DNA of 64,000 nt from Chelatococcus sp. (GTDB lineage Bacteria; Pseudomonadota; Alphaproteobacteria; Rhizobiales; Beijerinckiaceae): assembly GCA_003248805.1 (NCBI GenBank), contig QFQY01000007.1:1-64000 (forward strand), given 5' to 3'. Position numbers and translations under genes: made by a program. Each line of letters starts with the position of its first letter. The stretch's first letter is position 1. The notes below the pieces were generated by a model that did not search any database, was not told the DNA's origin, and saw only the letters and a program-made list of their open reading frames with translations. Of this stretch, positions 46,577-54,666 are shown piece after piece.

Positions 46577-46814
46577 GGTCGTCGTTCGCAACGTTCGTTG
46601 CGACGAGACCATGCTGTTCGTCGATCTGTCGGACGGGCGGACTCTGGGCACGCCGTTGTTCTGGTATCCGCGCCTCCTCGGTGCGACACCGGAACAACGA
46701 GCGCATTGGGAACTGCTCGGCACCGGAGCCGGCGTTCATTGGCCAGATGTCGACGAGGATCTCTCCCTCGAAGGCATGCTTGCAGGCCGCGCAGCACCAG
46801 GCGTGGTCAAATGA
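46551..46814 (+). CDS. DUF2442 domain small protein
   Basis: The 87-residue protein contains VVVRNVRCDETMLFVDLSDG and then RTLGTPLFWYPRLLGATPEQ, WELLGTGAGVHWPDVDEDLS and LEGMLAGRAAPG, the DUF2442 pattern. CAGGAG precedes the ATG at 46551 at a good distance, even though this start lies inside the DUF4160 gene. DUF2442 proteins resemble antitoxin-like small DNA- or protein-binding partners. Its stop overlaps the next start by four bases (ATGA). Confidence 0.9.
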   Translation: MSIARATDRVVVRNVRCDETMLFVDLSDGRTLGTPLFWYPRLLGATPEQRAHWELLGTGAGVHWPDVDEDLSLEGMLAGRAAPGVVK

Positions 46815-47056
46815 GCGCCGATCCCCGCAAAGCCGCCCGCGCCGCCGAGGCCAAGGCGGCTCTCGAGCGCGTCAAGCGCGACGACGAGAGCCTGCTCGGC
46901 TCCTCCATGGGCCGCGCCGCCGACCATTTCTCAGGTCGCGACGCGCCCGCCGGCGACCGCATCGAGCTCTGGGGGCGGCGCATCGGCCGTTCCCTCTCGC
47001 TCGTCGGCGTCGTCCTGCTGGCCTGGTGGCTCGGCCACCAGTTGAAGGTCTGGTGA
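46811..47056 (+). CDS. Small single-span membrane protein of unknown function
   Basis: The 81-residue protein has a charged, Ala-rich N-terminal half (KAARAAEAKAALERVKRDDE) that could form a helix and a C-terminal membrane segment (LSLVGVVLLAWWLGHQL). Proteins like this are encoded near leuC and leuD in several Hyphomicrobiales, from general knowledge. The stop overlaps the start of the metallopeptidase gene by one base (TGATG), so translation is coupled. Confidence 0.8.
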   Translation: MSADPRKAARAAEAKAALERVKRDDESLLGSSMGRAADHFSGRDAPAGDRIELWGRRIGRSLSLVGVVLLAWWLGHQLKVW

Positions 47057-47517
47057 TGGCGAGCGTTCCCTCGATCAAGGCTCCGGAAGGTTCGTCCGCA
47101 ACGCTTGAGGCCGGCGGCTGGGACGGTGCGAAAGCGCCGTCCATCGCCGATTTCGAGGTGCTGGCGCAGGCGGCGTTCGACAGGCTGCCGGACGAGTTCC
47201 GCGCGCTCTGCGCCGATGTCGTCTTCAACGTCACCGACTTCGCCGAGGACGACGTCGTCAGGGAACTGGAGGCCGAGAGCCCCTTCGACATTCTCGGCCT
47301 CTTCTCCGGCGTCGGCCTGCCGCAGCAGGGCTACGCCCCGCAGACCGGCCAGATGCCCAATACCATCTTCCTCTATCGCCGGCCGATCCTCGACTACTGG
47401 GCCGAGAACGACGAAAGCCTCGGCTCCATCGTCACCCATGTTCTCGTCCACGAGATCGGCCACCATTTCGGCTTCTCCGACGACGACATGGAAGCCATCG
47501 AACAGGCGGCCGGCTAA
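47056..47517 (+). CDS. Metallopeptidase family protein (minimal zincin, DUF1025)
   Basis: The 153-residue protein holds the zinc motif HExxH in [20 protein letters not shown] at residues ~130-150, near the C-terminus, as in the minimal zincin family. The preceding segments ([20 protein letters not shown] and [20 protein letters not shown]) also fit. It should be a small cytoplasmic protease or peptidase, but no substrate is known. leuD starts 28 bases after its stop. Its start at 47056 follows directly from the overlap with the membrane-protein gene. Confidence 0.92.
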   Translation: MASVPSIKAPEGSSATLEAGGWDGAKAPSIADFEVLAQAAFDRLPDEFRALCADVVFNVTDFAEDDVVRELEAESPFDILGLFSGVGLPQQGYAPQTGQMPNTIFLYRRPILDYWAENDESLGSIVTHVLVHEIGHHFGFSDDDMEAIEQAAG

Positions 47518-47545
47518 GCCGCGGCTCATTCAGGAAACCCCAGCC

Positions 47546-48148
47546 ATGCAGCCCTTCACCACCCTGACCTCGACCCCGGCCCCGCTGAAAGTGGTCAATG
47601 TCGACACCGACATGATCATCCCCAAGCAGTATCTGAAGACGATCAAGCGCACCGGCCTCGGCACGGCGCTGTTCTCCGAGATGCGCTACAAGGACGACGG
47701 CTCCGAGAACCCGGATTTCGTGCTCAACCAGCCGGCCTATCGCAAGGCCGAGATCCTGGTCGCGGGCGACAATTTCGGCTGCGGCTCGTCGCGCGAGCAT
47801 GCGCCCTGGGCGCTGCTGGACTTCGGCATCCGCTGCGTGATCTCCACGAGCTTCGCCGACATCTTCTACAACAACTGCTTCAAGAACGGCATCCTGCCGA
47901 TCAAGGTCACGCCCGAGCAGCTCGACGCGCTGTTCGACGACGCCGAGCGCGGCTCCAACGCGACGCTGACGGTCGACCTCGAGAACCAGACCATCAAGGG
48001 CCCGGACGGCGGCACGATCACGTTCGAGATCGACCCGTTCCGCAAGCACTGCCTGCTCAACGGCCTCGACGACATCGGCCTGACGATGGAGAAGGCCGAC
48101 AAGATCCAGAGCTACGAGGACAAGCTCGCCCAGCGCGAATGGGCGTGA
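47546..48148 (+). CDS. leuD: 3-isopropylmalate dehydratase small subunit
   Basis: LeuD completes the LeuCD isomerase. The 200-residue protein opens [20 protein letters not shown]. It has [20 protein letters not shown], the substrate-binding loop [15 protein letters not shown], and [29 protein letters not shown] is upstream of the ATG. It is separated from leuC by four short, tightly packed genes that are probably on one transcript. Confidence 0.97.
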   Translation: MQPFTTLTSTPAPLKVVNVDTDMIIPKQYLKTIKRTGLGTALFSEMRYKDDGSENPDFVLNQPAYRKAEILVAGDNFGCGSSREHAPWALLDFGIRCVISTSFADIFYNNCFKNGILPIKVTPEQLDALFDDAERGSNATLTVDLENQTIKGPDGGTITFEIDPFRKHCLLNGLDDIGLTMEKADKIQSYEDKLAQREWA

Positions 48149-48166
48149 ATCGAGAGGTGACGGCAG

Positions 48167-48592
48167 TCAGCAGCCCTCATCCTGAGGAGCCGCGCCAGCG
48201 GCGTCTCGAAGGACGGGGGCTGCGGATCGCTGGCTTCTCCGTGACAGTTGAGCAAGACGCTCGAAGTCTCGCTGGATCAGTGCTTCCTTCTTCGCTCTCG
48301 ACCAGCCCTTGATCCGTCGCTCCATGCCGATCGCATCGGTTATGACAGAGAAGTGCTCTGCAAAGACGAGCGTGACCGGTCGCCTCGTCGCCGTACAGGC
48401 TGCCTCGTATCGGCCGTCATTGTGCTCCGCGACTCGTTGTTCGATCGAAGAACGCGTCGAGCCGGTATAGTAGGAACCGTCCGCGCAACGTACGATATAT
48501 ACCCAGCAGCCATCTGCATTGCGGATTGCCAACTCACCCGTCCCTGCGGACGCTCGAGCGCGTCCAGCAGCGTCCGGAGTATTCTGGATCAT
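48167..48592 (-). CDS. GIY-YIG nuclease family protein framed by inverted repeats
   Basis: The 141-residue protein has the UPF0213-type GIY-YIG domain at residues ~29-115: CWVYIVRCADGSYYTGSTRS with the VYI and YTG motifs, then EQRVAEHNDGRYEAACTATR and GMERRIKGWSRAKKEALIQR. The ATG lies at the edge of the right-hand repeat and the last ~20 codons run through the left-hand repeat, so the gene and repeats form one ~460-base unit. It lies between leuD and the DUF1501 gene. Related free-standing GIY-YIG proteins are of unknown function; a role in spreading the repeats is inference. Confidence 0.85.
   Translation of the reverse strand: MIQNTPDAAGRARASAGTGELAIRNADGCWVYIVRCADGSYYTGSTRSSIEQRVAEHNDGRYEAACTATRRPVTLVFAEHFSVITDAIGMERRIKGWSRAKKEALIQRDFERLAQLSRRSQRSAAPVLRDAAGAAPQDEGC
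48174..48213. repeat. Family C inverted repeat, left copy
   Basis: CCCTCATCCTGAGGAGCCGC followed by GCCAGCGGCGTCTCGAAGGA. It is itself an imperfect hairpin and is nearly the exact inverse of the copy at 48592-48630. Confidence 0.9.
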
Positions 48593-48630
48593 CCTTCGAG
48601 ACGCCGCTACGCGGCTCCTCAGGATGAGGG
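48592..48630. repeat. Family C inverted repeat, right copy
   Basis: TCCTTCGAGACGCCGCTACG followed by CGGCTCCTCAGGATGAGGG, the reverse complement of the left copy except for a short difference in its loop. A further short fragment (CAGGATGAGCC) follows it. Confidence 0.9.
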
Positions 48631-48660
48631 CTCGCGCAGGATGAGCCTCCGGAGCCGTCC

Positions 48661-49917
48661 CTACCCCACCAGCCCCTTCATCGGCGGCAGGTCGAACGTG
48701 CCGGGGAACACCTGCTCCGCCAGCACCGGCCCCGAAATTCCGAACAGATCCGAGACCACGCCCTTGGCGACGGCGCGGATGTCCGTCGTCGGCCTGAGAT
48801 CGCGCTTCTGGTAGAGCTGCTCGGGCTTGAGGCCCGGCCAGTCGGCGATCATCCGCCCGCCCTTCACCGCCCCGCCGACGAGGAAGGCGACCGTGCCGGT
48901 GCCGTGGTCGGTGCCGACCGTGCCGTTGACCTGCGCGGTGCGGCCGAACTCGGTCACCACCATCACCACCGTGTCCTTCCAGACGGGTTTCAGCCCCTGT
49001 TCGAAGGTGGCGAGCGCGCCGTCGAGGCCGGAGAGCAGCGTCGCCAGCCGGCCCTTCGCCCCGCCCTCGTTGGCGTGGGTGTCCCAGCCCTCGAAGGCCA
49101 GCGCGGCGATGCGCGGCCCGTCGTCGGCCCCGACGAGCCCGGCCGCGCCCTCGGCGATCCGGCGCATGCCGTCGACGGTATCGGGGCCGCCGCCGGCCTT
49201 CATGTCCGTCGCCATGCCGCTGCGCCGGGCGATGCCCTCCGTCTCGATCGCCTGCTGCAGCGCCCTGGCCAGCCCGGCATCGCGCTGGCCGTAGAGATCG
49301 GCGAGCCGCATCGTCAGGTCGTCGCCGGCGCGGGCCATGCGCGGCGGCGCCCAGCCCAGCACGGGAGCCTCGCCTCGCACCACCAGCGGCGGCACGACAC
49401 CGACGCCGAGCACGCCCTTGCGCGAGATGCCCTCGCCCGCCGGCAGGCTGGCGATCAGCCGGTTGAGCCAGCCGCTTTCGGTATGCCCCGGCCCCGGCTG
49501 GCCGCTCTCGAGCACGTCCTGCCCGTCGAAATGCGAGCGTTCGCGATAGCCCGTCGCGGCCGCATGCACGATCGCCGCGTTGCCGGAGGCGTAGAGCCGC
49601 GCGAGATTGGGCATCGCCGGATGCAGATAGAAGAAGCCGTCCAGCGGCAGCGCGGCCTCGGCCCCCTCCTTGCCGAGCGCGATGCCTTCGCGAAGGCCGG
49701 CGTAATCGGGATCGCCCAAGGGCGGCACGGCCGACAACCCGTCGAGCGCGCCGCGCAGCACCACCAGCAGGAAGCGGCTGTCGCGCGCGCCCGGCGCGGC
49801 ATGGGCCGCCTTCGGCACGAAGGACCAGGCGAAGAGCGCCCCGGCCGCGCCGAGAATGGCGCGCCGAGACGGTGTCATGCGTTCGCAATCGTCGTCGTCA
49901 TCGACCATCGGGCTCAC
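48661..49917 (-). CDS. DUF1501 domain exported protein
   Basis: The 418-residue product has a twin-arginine leader (PSRRAILGAAGALFAWSFVP), hence periplasmic. DUF1501 blocks are clear: RDSRFLLVVLRGALDGLSAV, then RERSHFDGQDVLESG, GDDLTMRLADLYG and VVMVVTEFGRTAQVNGTVGT followed by DHGTGTVAFLVGGAVKGGRM, a sulfatase/alkaline-phosphatase-like region. It starts at GTG 49917, which overlaps the DUF1800 stop by four bases (GTGA); an ATG three codons on is also possible. The pair is common across bacteria with no known function. Confidence 0.92.
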   Translation of the reverse strand: MSPMVDDDDDCERMTPSRRAILGAAGALFAWSFVPKAAHAAPGARDSRFLLVVLRGALDGLSAVPPLGDPDYAGLREGIALGKEGAEAALPLDGFFYLHPAMPNLARLYASGNAAIVHAAATGYRERSHFDGQDVLESGQPGPGHTESGWLNRLIASLPAGEGISRKGVLGVGVVPPLVVRGEAPVLGWAPPRMARAGDDLTMRLADLYGQRDAGLARALQQAIETEGIARRSGMATDMKAGGGPDTVDGMRRIAEGAAGLVGADDGPRIAALAFEGWDTHANEGGAKGRLATLLSGLDGALATFEQGLKPVWKDTVVMVVTEFGRTAQVNGTVGTDHGTGTVAFLVGGAVKGGRMIADWPGLKPEQLYQKRDLRPTTDIRAVAKGVVSDLFGISGPVLAEQVFPGTFDLPPMKGLVG

Positions 49918-51344
49918 CTCCGCTGGAATTCGGGCGACATCAGCAGGAGCGCCAGCGCCTGCGGCTTGCTCTCGGCACGCGCCACCGCCTGCCGCGTCTC
50001 GGGCGAGAGCAGCGGCCCGAGGATATCCTCGGCGAGCCGGCGCGGATCGGGCACGCTGCCCGCCGCCTGCCGCCCCCAGCCGGCCGCGACGTCGATGCGG
50101 GTCTTGATGCCCTCCGGCGAGGCCCAGGCCTCGTTGGTGTCGGGATAGCCGTTGGGGCCGGAGGGCTGCCAGAAGGGCTGCCCCATCACGCCGAGGGGGC
50201 CGATGACCTGCCCGCCATCGGCGGGCTTGCGCCCCAGCGCCCGGAAGGACGCGATCAGGAACTCCTGCGGCGTGCGGATCTTGACCGGCACGGCCCGCCA
50301 GGCGGCATCGGACTCGATCATCGCCCGCGAGACTGCGGCGAGATCGCCCTCCGTGCGCCGGAACACGGCCGCGATCTCCTTGACCAGCGCGGGCGGCGGC
50401 TCGTCCGCGACGAAATGACGGACGAGCTTGATGGCGATGAAATCGGCCGTCGCCGGGTGGCTGGCGAGATCGGTCAGGGCGGCGAGCCCCTTCTCCTTGC
50501 CCGGCTGACCGTAGGGCTTGCCCAGCAGCGGCGGCTCGCCCGGCTCGTGCAGGCCGGCATTGAAGGCGAAGGAACCGGGAAACCCGAGCGTGGCCTCCCG
50601 CCCGACCACCGTCCAGCCCGTGATGATGCGCGCGAGATTGGTGACGTCGACCTGTCCGTAGCCGCCCGAGACGCCGAGCGTGTGCAGCTCCAGGATCTCG
50701 CGGGCGAGGTTCTCGTTGAGGCCGCGGCCGCGCCGCTTGCCGGCGGGCGAGTTCGGGCCGATGGAGAGCCGGTTGTCGAGGAAGTCGAGCATCGCGGGAT
50801 GGCTCTCGGCCGCCACCAGCATGTCGGCGAAACGGCCGAAGACATGCGGGCGGATGGCCTCCCGCTCATAGGCACCGGCCATGATGCGCGTCATGTTGCT
50901 CTTGGTCGCGCCGATGCAGAAATGGTTCGACCAGAACTGCACCAGCCGCTCGCCGAAGCCGGTCTCGGCGGCGAGCGCGAGATCGACGCGGGCGAAGACC
51001 TCGTCGCGATAGGTCCGGTAGGGCAGTTGCGGCTCGTTCGGCCGCTTCGGCTGGACGCCCTGCCCCATCTGGCTCTGCTCGGGCGACGCCTGTGCGACCT
51101 GCATGCCCCGCTTCGCCTCGCGCTCGCGGCGCTCCTGGTCCTCGAAGGCGTAGAGTGCGTTGCCGATCTCGGCCGCGCCGGAATAGGCCAGCCCCACGGG
51201 CTGGGGCACGGCTCCGGCGGAAACCTCGGCCAGCATCCGGTCCCGGGCTTCCGCGCGGATCGCCTCGCTCTGGCCGAGCGCGAAGCCGAGCCCGAAGCGC
51301 TGCAACCCGATGCTGCCCGCGTGCGTTTCAGAAGGGCTTGCCAT
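49914..51344 (-). CDS. DUF1800 domain protein
   Basis: The 476-residue protein has the DUF1800 pattern: EVFARVDLALAAETGFGERL, VQFWSNHFCIGATKSNMTRI, NLAREILELHTLGVSGGYGQ, then RIITGWTVVGREATLGFPGS and KLVRHFVADEPPPALVKEIA. It also carries a segment of basic and Gln residues near residue 75. No clear signal peptide is seen, unlike many members. It is the upstream partner of the DUF1501 gene and they are translated together. Confidence 0.92.
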   Translation of the reverse strand: MASPSETHAGSIGLQRFGLGFALGQSEAIRAEARDRMLAEVSAGAVPQPVGLAYSGAAEIGNALYAFEDQERREREAKRGMQVAQASPEQSQMGQGVQPKRPNEPQLPYRTYRDEVFARVDLALAAETGFGERLVQFWSNHFCIGATKSNMTRIMAGAYEREAIRPHVFGRFADMLVAAESHPAMLDFLDNRLSIGPNSPAGKRRGRGLNENLAREILELHTLGVSGGYGQVDVTNLARIITGWTVVGREATLGFPGSFAFNAGLHEPGEPPLLGKPYGQPGKEKGLAALTDLASHPATADFIAIKLVRHFVADEPPPALVKEIAAVFRRTEGDLAAVSRAMIESDAAWRAVPVKIRTPQEFLIASFRALGRKPADGGQVIGPLGVMGQPFWQPSGPNGYPDTNEAWASPEGIKTRIDVAAGWGRQAAGSVPDPRRLAEDILGPLLSPETRQAVARAESKPQALALLLMSPEFQRR

Positions 51345-51475
51345 CCATAAGGCTCCCGTGCCCGAAGGTCGCGACCTGGGCAGTGAGCCGGAGGACTATG
51401 GCAAAACAGGGAATCGCATGGAAAAAGGCCGCCCCCGATGCGAGGGCAGCCCATACCCGGCCCCGCCGGCAGCCG

Positions 51476-52261
51476 TCACATCGCCGGCATCGCGGCGATG
51501 TCGCGGACGCTGCCGGAGAGCCCGGTGATCTTGCCGACCATCGTCGCCTTGCCCGAGGCGAGGTCGACCTTGTAGAGCGCGCCGTCGCCGAGGAGCCAGC
51601 CGACATTGCCGCCATCCGCGCCGGTCTCGATATCGAAGGCGACGGCCTTGGGCGTGACGCCGAGCTTCCCGACGGCACCGAGGACGCCGTCATTCGGCGG
51701 CGCCTGCTTGATGAGCGCGCCGATCGTGCCGTCGATGTCGTAGAGCACCGTCTCCTTGGTGCCCTTGACCGAGTTGGTGTAGGCGCCGGCGACGATCATC
51801 GGCGCCTCGCCCTTGTGCATGTCGGCCTCGGCGAATTTCAGCTTGCCGTCGACCGTGGTCTTGCCGTCTTCGACATTGACGCGAAGGTTGGTGCCGTCCG
51901 AGCCGATGACGCGCAGGCGGTCGGCGGCCGGGTTGAAATCGACCGTCGCCATGGCGCTCGCCGCGAGCACGGTGTCCATCTTCGACTTCATCGTCGCCTT
52001 GCCGGCGGCATCGACCGTCCAGATCGTGCCGTCGGTGGTGAGCGCGTAGAGCATGCCGTCGGCGGGCCTGACATCGACTCCCGCGATCTTGCCGGAAATG
52101 CCGCTGACCTTGACCGACTTGCCGGCCTTGAGCGTGGCCGTGTCGATCATCGTCAGAACGTCGTCGCCGGTCAGCGCCGCGAGCGTGGCGGCCTGCCCCG
52201 CGCCGAGGCCGGCGGCGAGGGCCGTGGCGGTCAGCAGGGCGATGCGTGTGGTCCTGAACAT
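51476..52261 (-). CDS. DUF4394 domain exported protein
   Basis: From the ATG at 52261 the product has 261 residues and a signal peptide (RIALLTATALAAGLGAGQAA). DUF4394 repeats of a beta-propeller kind follow: KVSGISGKIAGVDVRPADGM, LYALTTDGTIWTVDAAGKAT and STVDFNPAADRLRVIGSDGT-like strands (here ATVDFNPAADRLRVIGSDGT). It is probably periplasmic. GGAGGACGACGAC is upstream of the start. It is divergent from the sigma-factor operon, which suggests it is in the regulon. Confidence 0.9.
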   Translation of the reverse strand: MFRTTRIALLTATALAAGLGAGQAATLAALTGDDVLTMIDTATLKAGKSVKVSGISGKIAGVDVRPADGMLYALTTDGTIWTVDAAGKATMKSKMDTVLAASAMATVDFNPAADRLRVIGSDGTNLRVNVEDGKTTVDGKLKFAEADMHKGEAPMIVAGAYTNSVKGTKETVLYDIDGTIGALIKQAPPNDGVLGAVGKLGVTPKAVAFDIETGADGGNVGWLLGDGALYKVDLASGKATMVGKITGLSGSVRDIAAMPAM

Positions 52262-52449
52262 GTCGTCGTCCTCCATCCGTTGTCGGGGCGTCGCCTGCCT
52301 CCGGGCCGATGACGACGCTCACGGTGGGTAGGGGCGCAGCCGCACGATGGATGCAGCGAGAGAAAGATTCCCGCAGCCTGCATCCGCAGGCCCCCCTGCC
52401 GCGTATTGAAAGGCCGGCCCGCGTCGGCACGGGGGAGAAGGAAACGGCG

Positions 52450-52998
52450 ATGGCGAGCGAGACACTCGGCGAGATCGAGGTTGCGCTTCTGGCCTGCGCG
52501 GCCGGCGACAAATCGGCGTTGCGGCGCATCTACGACGCCGAGTCGCCGCGTATGATCGGCGTGGCTCTGCGCATGCTGAAAAGGCGGGCGCTGGCCGAGG
52601 AGGCGGTACAGGACGCCTTCGTGCTGGTCTGGCGGCATGCGGCGCGGTTCGATCCGCAGCGCGGCTCCGGGCTGACATGGCTCTACGCCATCCTGCGCAA
52701 CCGTTCGCTCTCGATCCTGCGGGACGAGAAGCGGACCGAGACCAGCGACACGCCCGTGACCGAAGACACGGCGAGCGAAGAGGACGATCCCGAGACCGTG
52801 ATGGCCCGGCTGTCCGACGCCAAGGCGCTCCATGCCTGCCTCGATCGGCTGCCGCCGCAGCGGCGCGGGCTGGTCCTGCTCGCCTTCGTGCAGGGGCTGA
52901 GCCATGGCGAGATCGCCGGCCGCCTCGGGCTGCCGCTCGGCTCGGTCAAATCCTGGATCAGGCGCTCGCTGCTCACGCTCAAGGAGTGTCTCGGATGA
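52450..52998 (+). CDS. ECF-type RNA polymerase sigma factor
   Basis: The 182-residue protein has sigma region 2 (ALRRIYDAESPRMIGVALRM, LAEEAVQDAFVLVWRHAARF, GSGLTWLYAILRNRSLSILR) and region 4 (LPPQRRGLVLLAFVQGLSHG then LGLPLGSVKSWIRRSLLTLK). It resembles SigK/RpoE-like group IV factors. It starts at 52450 after GGGGGAGAAGGAAACGGCG. Its stop overlaps the start of the anti-sigma gene by four bases, and the pair is divergent from the DUF4394 gene. Confidence 0.93.
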   Translation: MASETLGEIEVALLACAAGDKSALRRIYDAESPRMIGVALRMLKRRALAEEAVQDAFVLVWRHAARFDPQRGSGLTWLYAILRNRSLSILRDEKRTETSDTPVTEDTASEEDDPETVMARLSDAKALHACLDRLPPQRRGLVLLAFVQGLSHGEIAGRLGLPLGSVKSWIRRSLLTLKECLG

Positions 52999-53741
52999 AC
53001 GCCTCCCGGGATCCCGCTACGATGCCGCCGGATCGCGCTGCGATCGCCGGCGAATATGTGCTCGGCCTGGTCGAAGGCGCCGAGCGCGAGGCCTTCGAGC
53101 GCCGTCTCGACCGGGAGCCCGGTCTGGCGGCGGAGGTGGAGAGCTGGCGCAGGCACCTCGCCGCCATCGACGCGACCGCACGCCCGTTTCCGCCCTCGCC
53201 CGGCCTGTGGCAGCGCATCGAAGCGCAGATCGGCGCGATCCTGCCCGCTGCCGAAAGCGGGCGGGGCAAGGCGATCAAGGCCGGCGACGCGCTGGCCGCC
53301 TGGTGGAACAGCCTCCCCGTCTGGCGCGGCGCGGCCCTGGCCGGCGCGCTCGCCGCGCTGCTGCTCGCCATCGGGCTGAACGGCGCGCTGGATCGCGCCC
53401 GGCGCCAGCCGCTCATGGTCGCGGTGCTGCTGACCGACGCGAATGTCGCCGCGGCCGTGGTCAACACCTTCGCCGACGGGCGCGTCGAGCTCCTGCCGCT
53501 GCAGGACATCGCCGTTCCGGAAGGCAAGGCGCTGGAAATCTGGACGCTCTGGGACCGCGCGGTCGGGCCGCGCTCGGTCGGCCTGATCGACCGCGCCCGT
53601 TCGACCCCCCTGCGCCTCGACCAGTTGCCGCTCGGGCGCGACCAGCTCTTCGAGATCACCGTCGAGAACGCCACCGGCTCGCCCACAGGGCGGCCGACCG
53701 GACCGATCGTGGCGAAGGGAACGACATCGCGGGCGCTGTAG
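52995..53741 (+). CDS. Membrane-bound anti-sigma factor (RskA-like)
   Basis: The 248-residue protein has a cytoplasmic N-terminal part (AGEYVLGLVEGAEREAFERR, LDREPGLAAEVESWRRHLAA) that matches anti-sigma-K domains, one membrane helix near residues 111-130 (WRGAALAGALAALLLAIGL) and a periplasmic RskA-type C-terminal domain with PEGKALEIWTLWDRAVGPRS. It should hold the ECF factor inactive until a periplasmic signal releases it, perhaps through regulated proteolysis. The start ATGA overlaps the sigma stop codon. Confidence 0.92.
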   Translation: MNASRDPATMPPDRAAIAGEYVLGLVEGAEREAFERRLDREPGLAAEVESWRRHLAAIDATARPFPPSPGLWQRIEAQIGAILPAAESGRGKAIKAGDALAAWWNSLPVWRGAALAGALAALLLAIGLNGALDRARRQPLMVAVLLTDANVAAAVVNTFADGRVELLPLQDIAVPEGKALEIWTLWDRAVGPRSVGLIDRARSTPLRLDQLPLGRDQLFEITVENATGSPTGRPTGPIVAKGTTSRAL

Positions 53742-53833
53742 CGCACGACGCGCACCGGACGCGGCCCCGCCGCTATCCGGCGCGACGACGACGCCTCGGC
53801 TCCCTCGAGGTCATGAAGCAAGGATGGGCCGGG

Positions 53834-54583
53834 TCAAGGCCCGACGAGCTGCCCGCCATCGACCACGATCGTCTGGCCGGTGACCCAGCTTGCCTTGTCG
53901 GAGGCGAGGAAGAGAACGACCTCGGCGACCTCCTCCGTCTTGCCCATCCGGCCGAAGGCGATGCTGGCCAGCGTCGACTGGTAGAGTTCGGGGTTCGAGG
54001 TCTTGCGATCTTCCCAGGTGCCGCCGGGAAACTCGATCGAACCGGGCGCCACCCCATTCGCCCGGATGCCCTTGCGCGCCAGCATCTTCGCCTGGCTCGC
54101 GGTGTAGTGGATCACCGCCGCCTTGATCGCGCCGTAGGGCGCCGAGCGTGACGAGGCGCGCATGGCCGAGATCGACGACAGATTCACGATCGACGAACCC
54201 GGCTTCATATGGGGGATCGCCGCCTGGCTGCCGCGCACGACCGCCATCATGTCGACATTGATCGAGGCCGCCCAACCCGCTTCGTCATCGGAATGGCCGA
54301 AGCCCGAGGCGTTGTTGACGAGGACATCCAGCCCGCCCAGCGCCGCCACGGCCTCGGGCACATAGGCGGCGATCGCAGCCGCATCGGCGAGATCGACGCT
54401 GGCCGCATGCGTCGTCGCACCGAGCGCCTCGAGCTCGCGGCGTGTCGCTTCGAGCGGGCCCGCGCTCCGGGCGCAGATCGAAACGGACGCGCCGCCCGCG
54501 GCAAATCCGAGCGCGATCGAACGGCCGATGCCGCGGCTGCCGCCCATCACGATCACGCGCTTCCCGGTGAATTCCCTGGCCAT
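53834..54583 (-). CDS. SDR family oxidoreductase
   Basis: The 249-residue protein has the NAD(P) loop VIVMGGSRGIGRSIALGFAA, the SIVNLSSISAMRASSRSAPY active-site Ser and Tyr, and the Lys in GAIKAAVIHYTASQAKML. It ends with GQTIVVDGGQLVGP. It is of the 3-oxoacyl reductase-like group with unknown substrate. It shares no close neighbour on its strand. Its promoter lies upstream of 54583. Confidence 0.92.
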   Translation of the reverse strand: MAREFTGKRVIVMGGSRGIGRSIALGFAAGGASVSICARSAGPLEATRRELEALGATTHAASVDLADAAAIAAYVPEAVAALGGLDVLVNNASGFGHSDDEAGWAASINVDMMAVVRGSQAAIPHMKPGSSIVNLSSISAMRASSRSAPYGAIKAAVIHYTASQAKMLARKGIRANGVAPGSIEFPGGTWEDRKTSNPELYQSTLASIAFGRMGKTEEVAEVVLFLASDKASWVTGQTIVVDGGQLVGP

Positions 54584-54666
54584 GCAGGCATATCCTTCGT
54601 CGTTGCGACTGAGCGCTTGTCATGGAGGCAGCGAACAGCCTTGGGGTCATCGTCCCGCGCGGCGCC

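Noticed and set aside
52345..52371. ECF-type promoter (GGAATC ... CCATCG, minus strand) of the DUF4394 gene
   Set aside because: The 15-base spacing is shorter than usual for ECF promoters and the consensus is weak, so it is mentioned only as a hypothesis.
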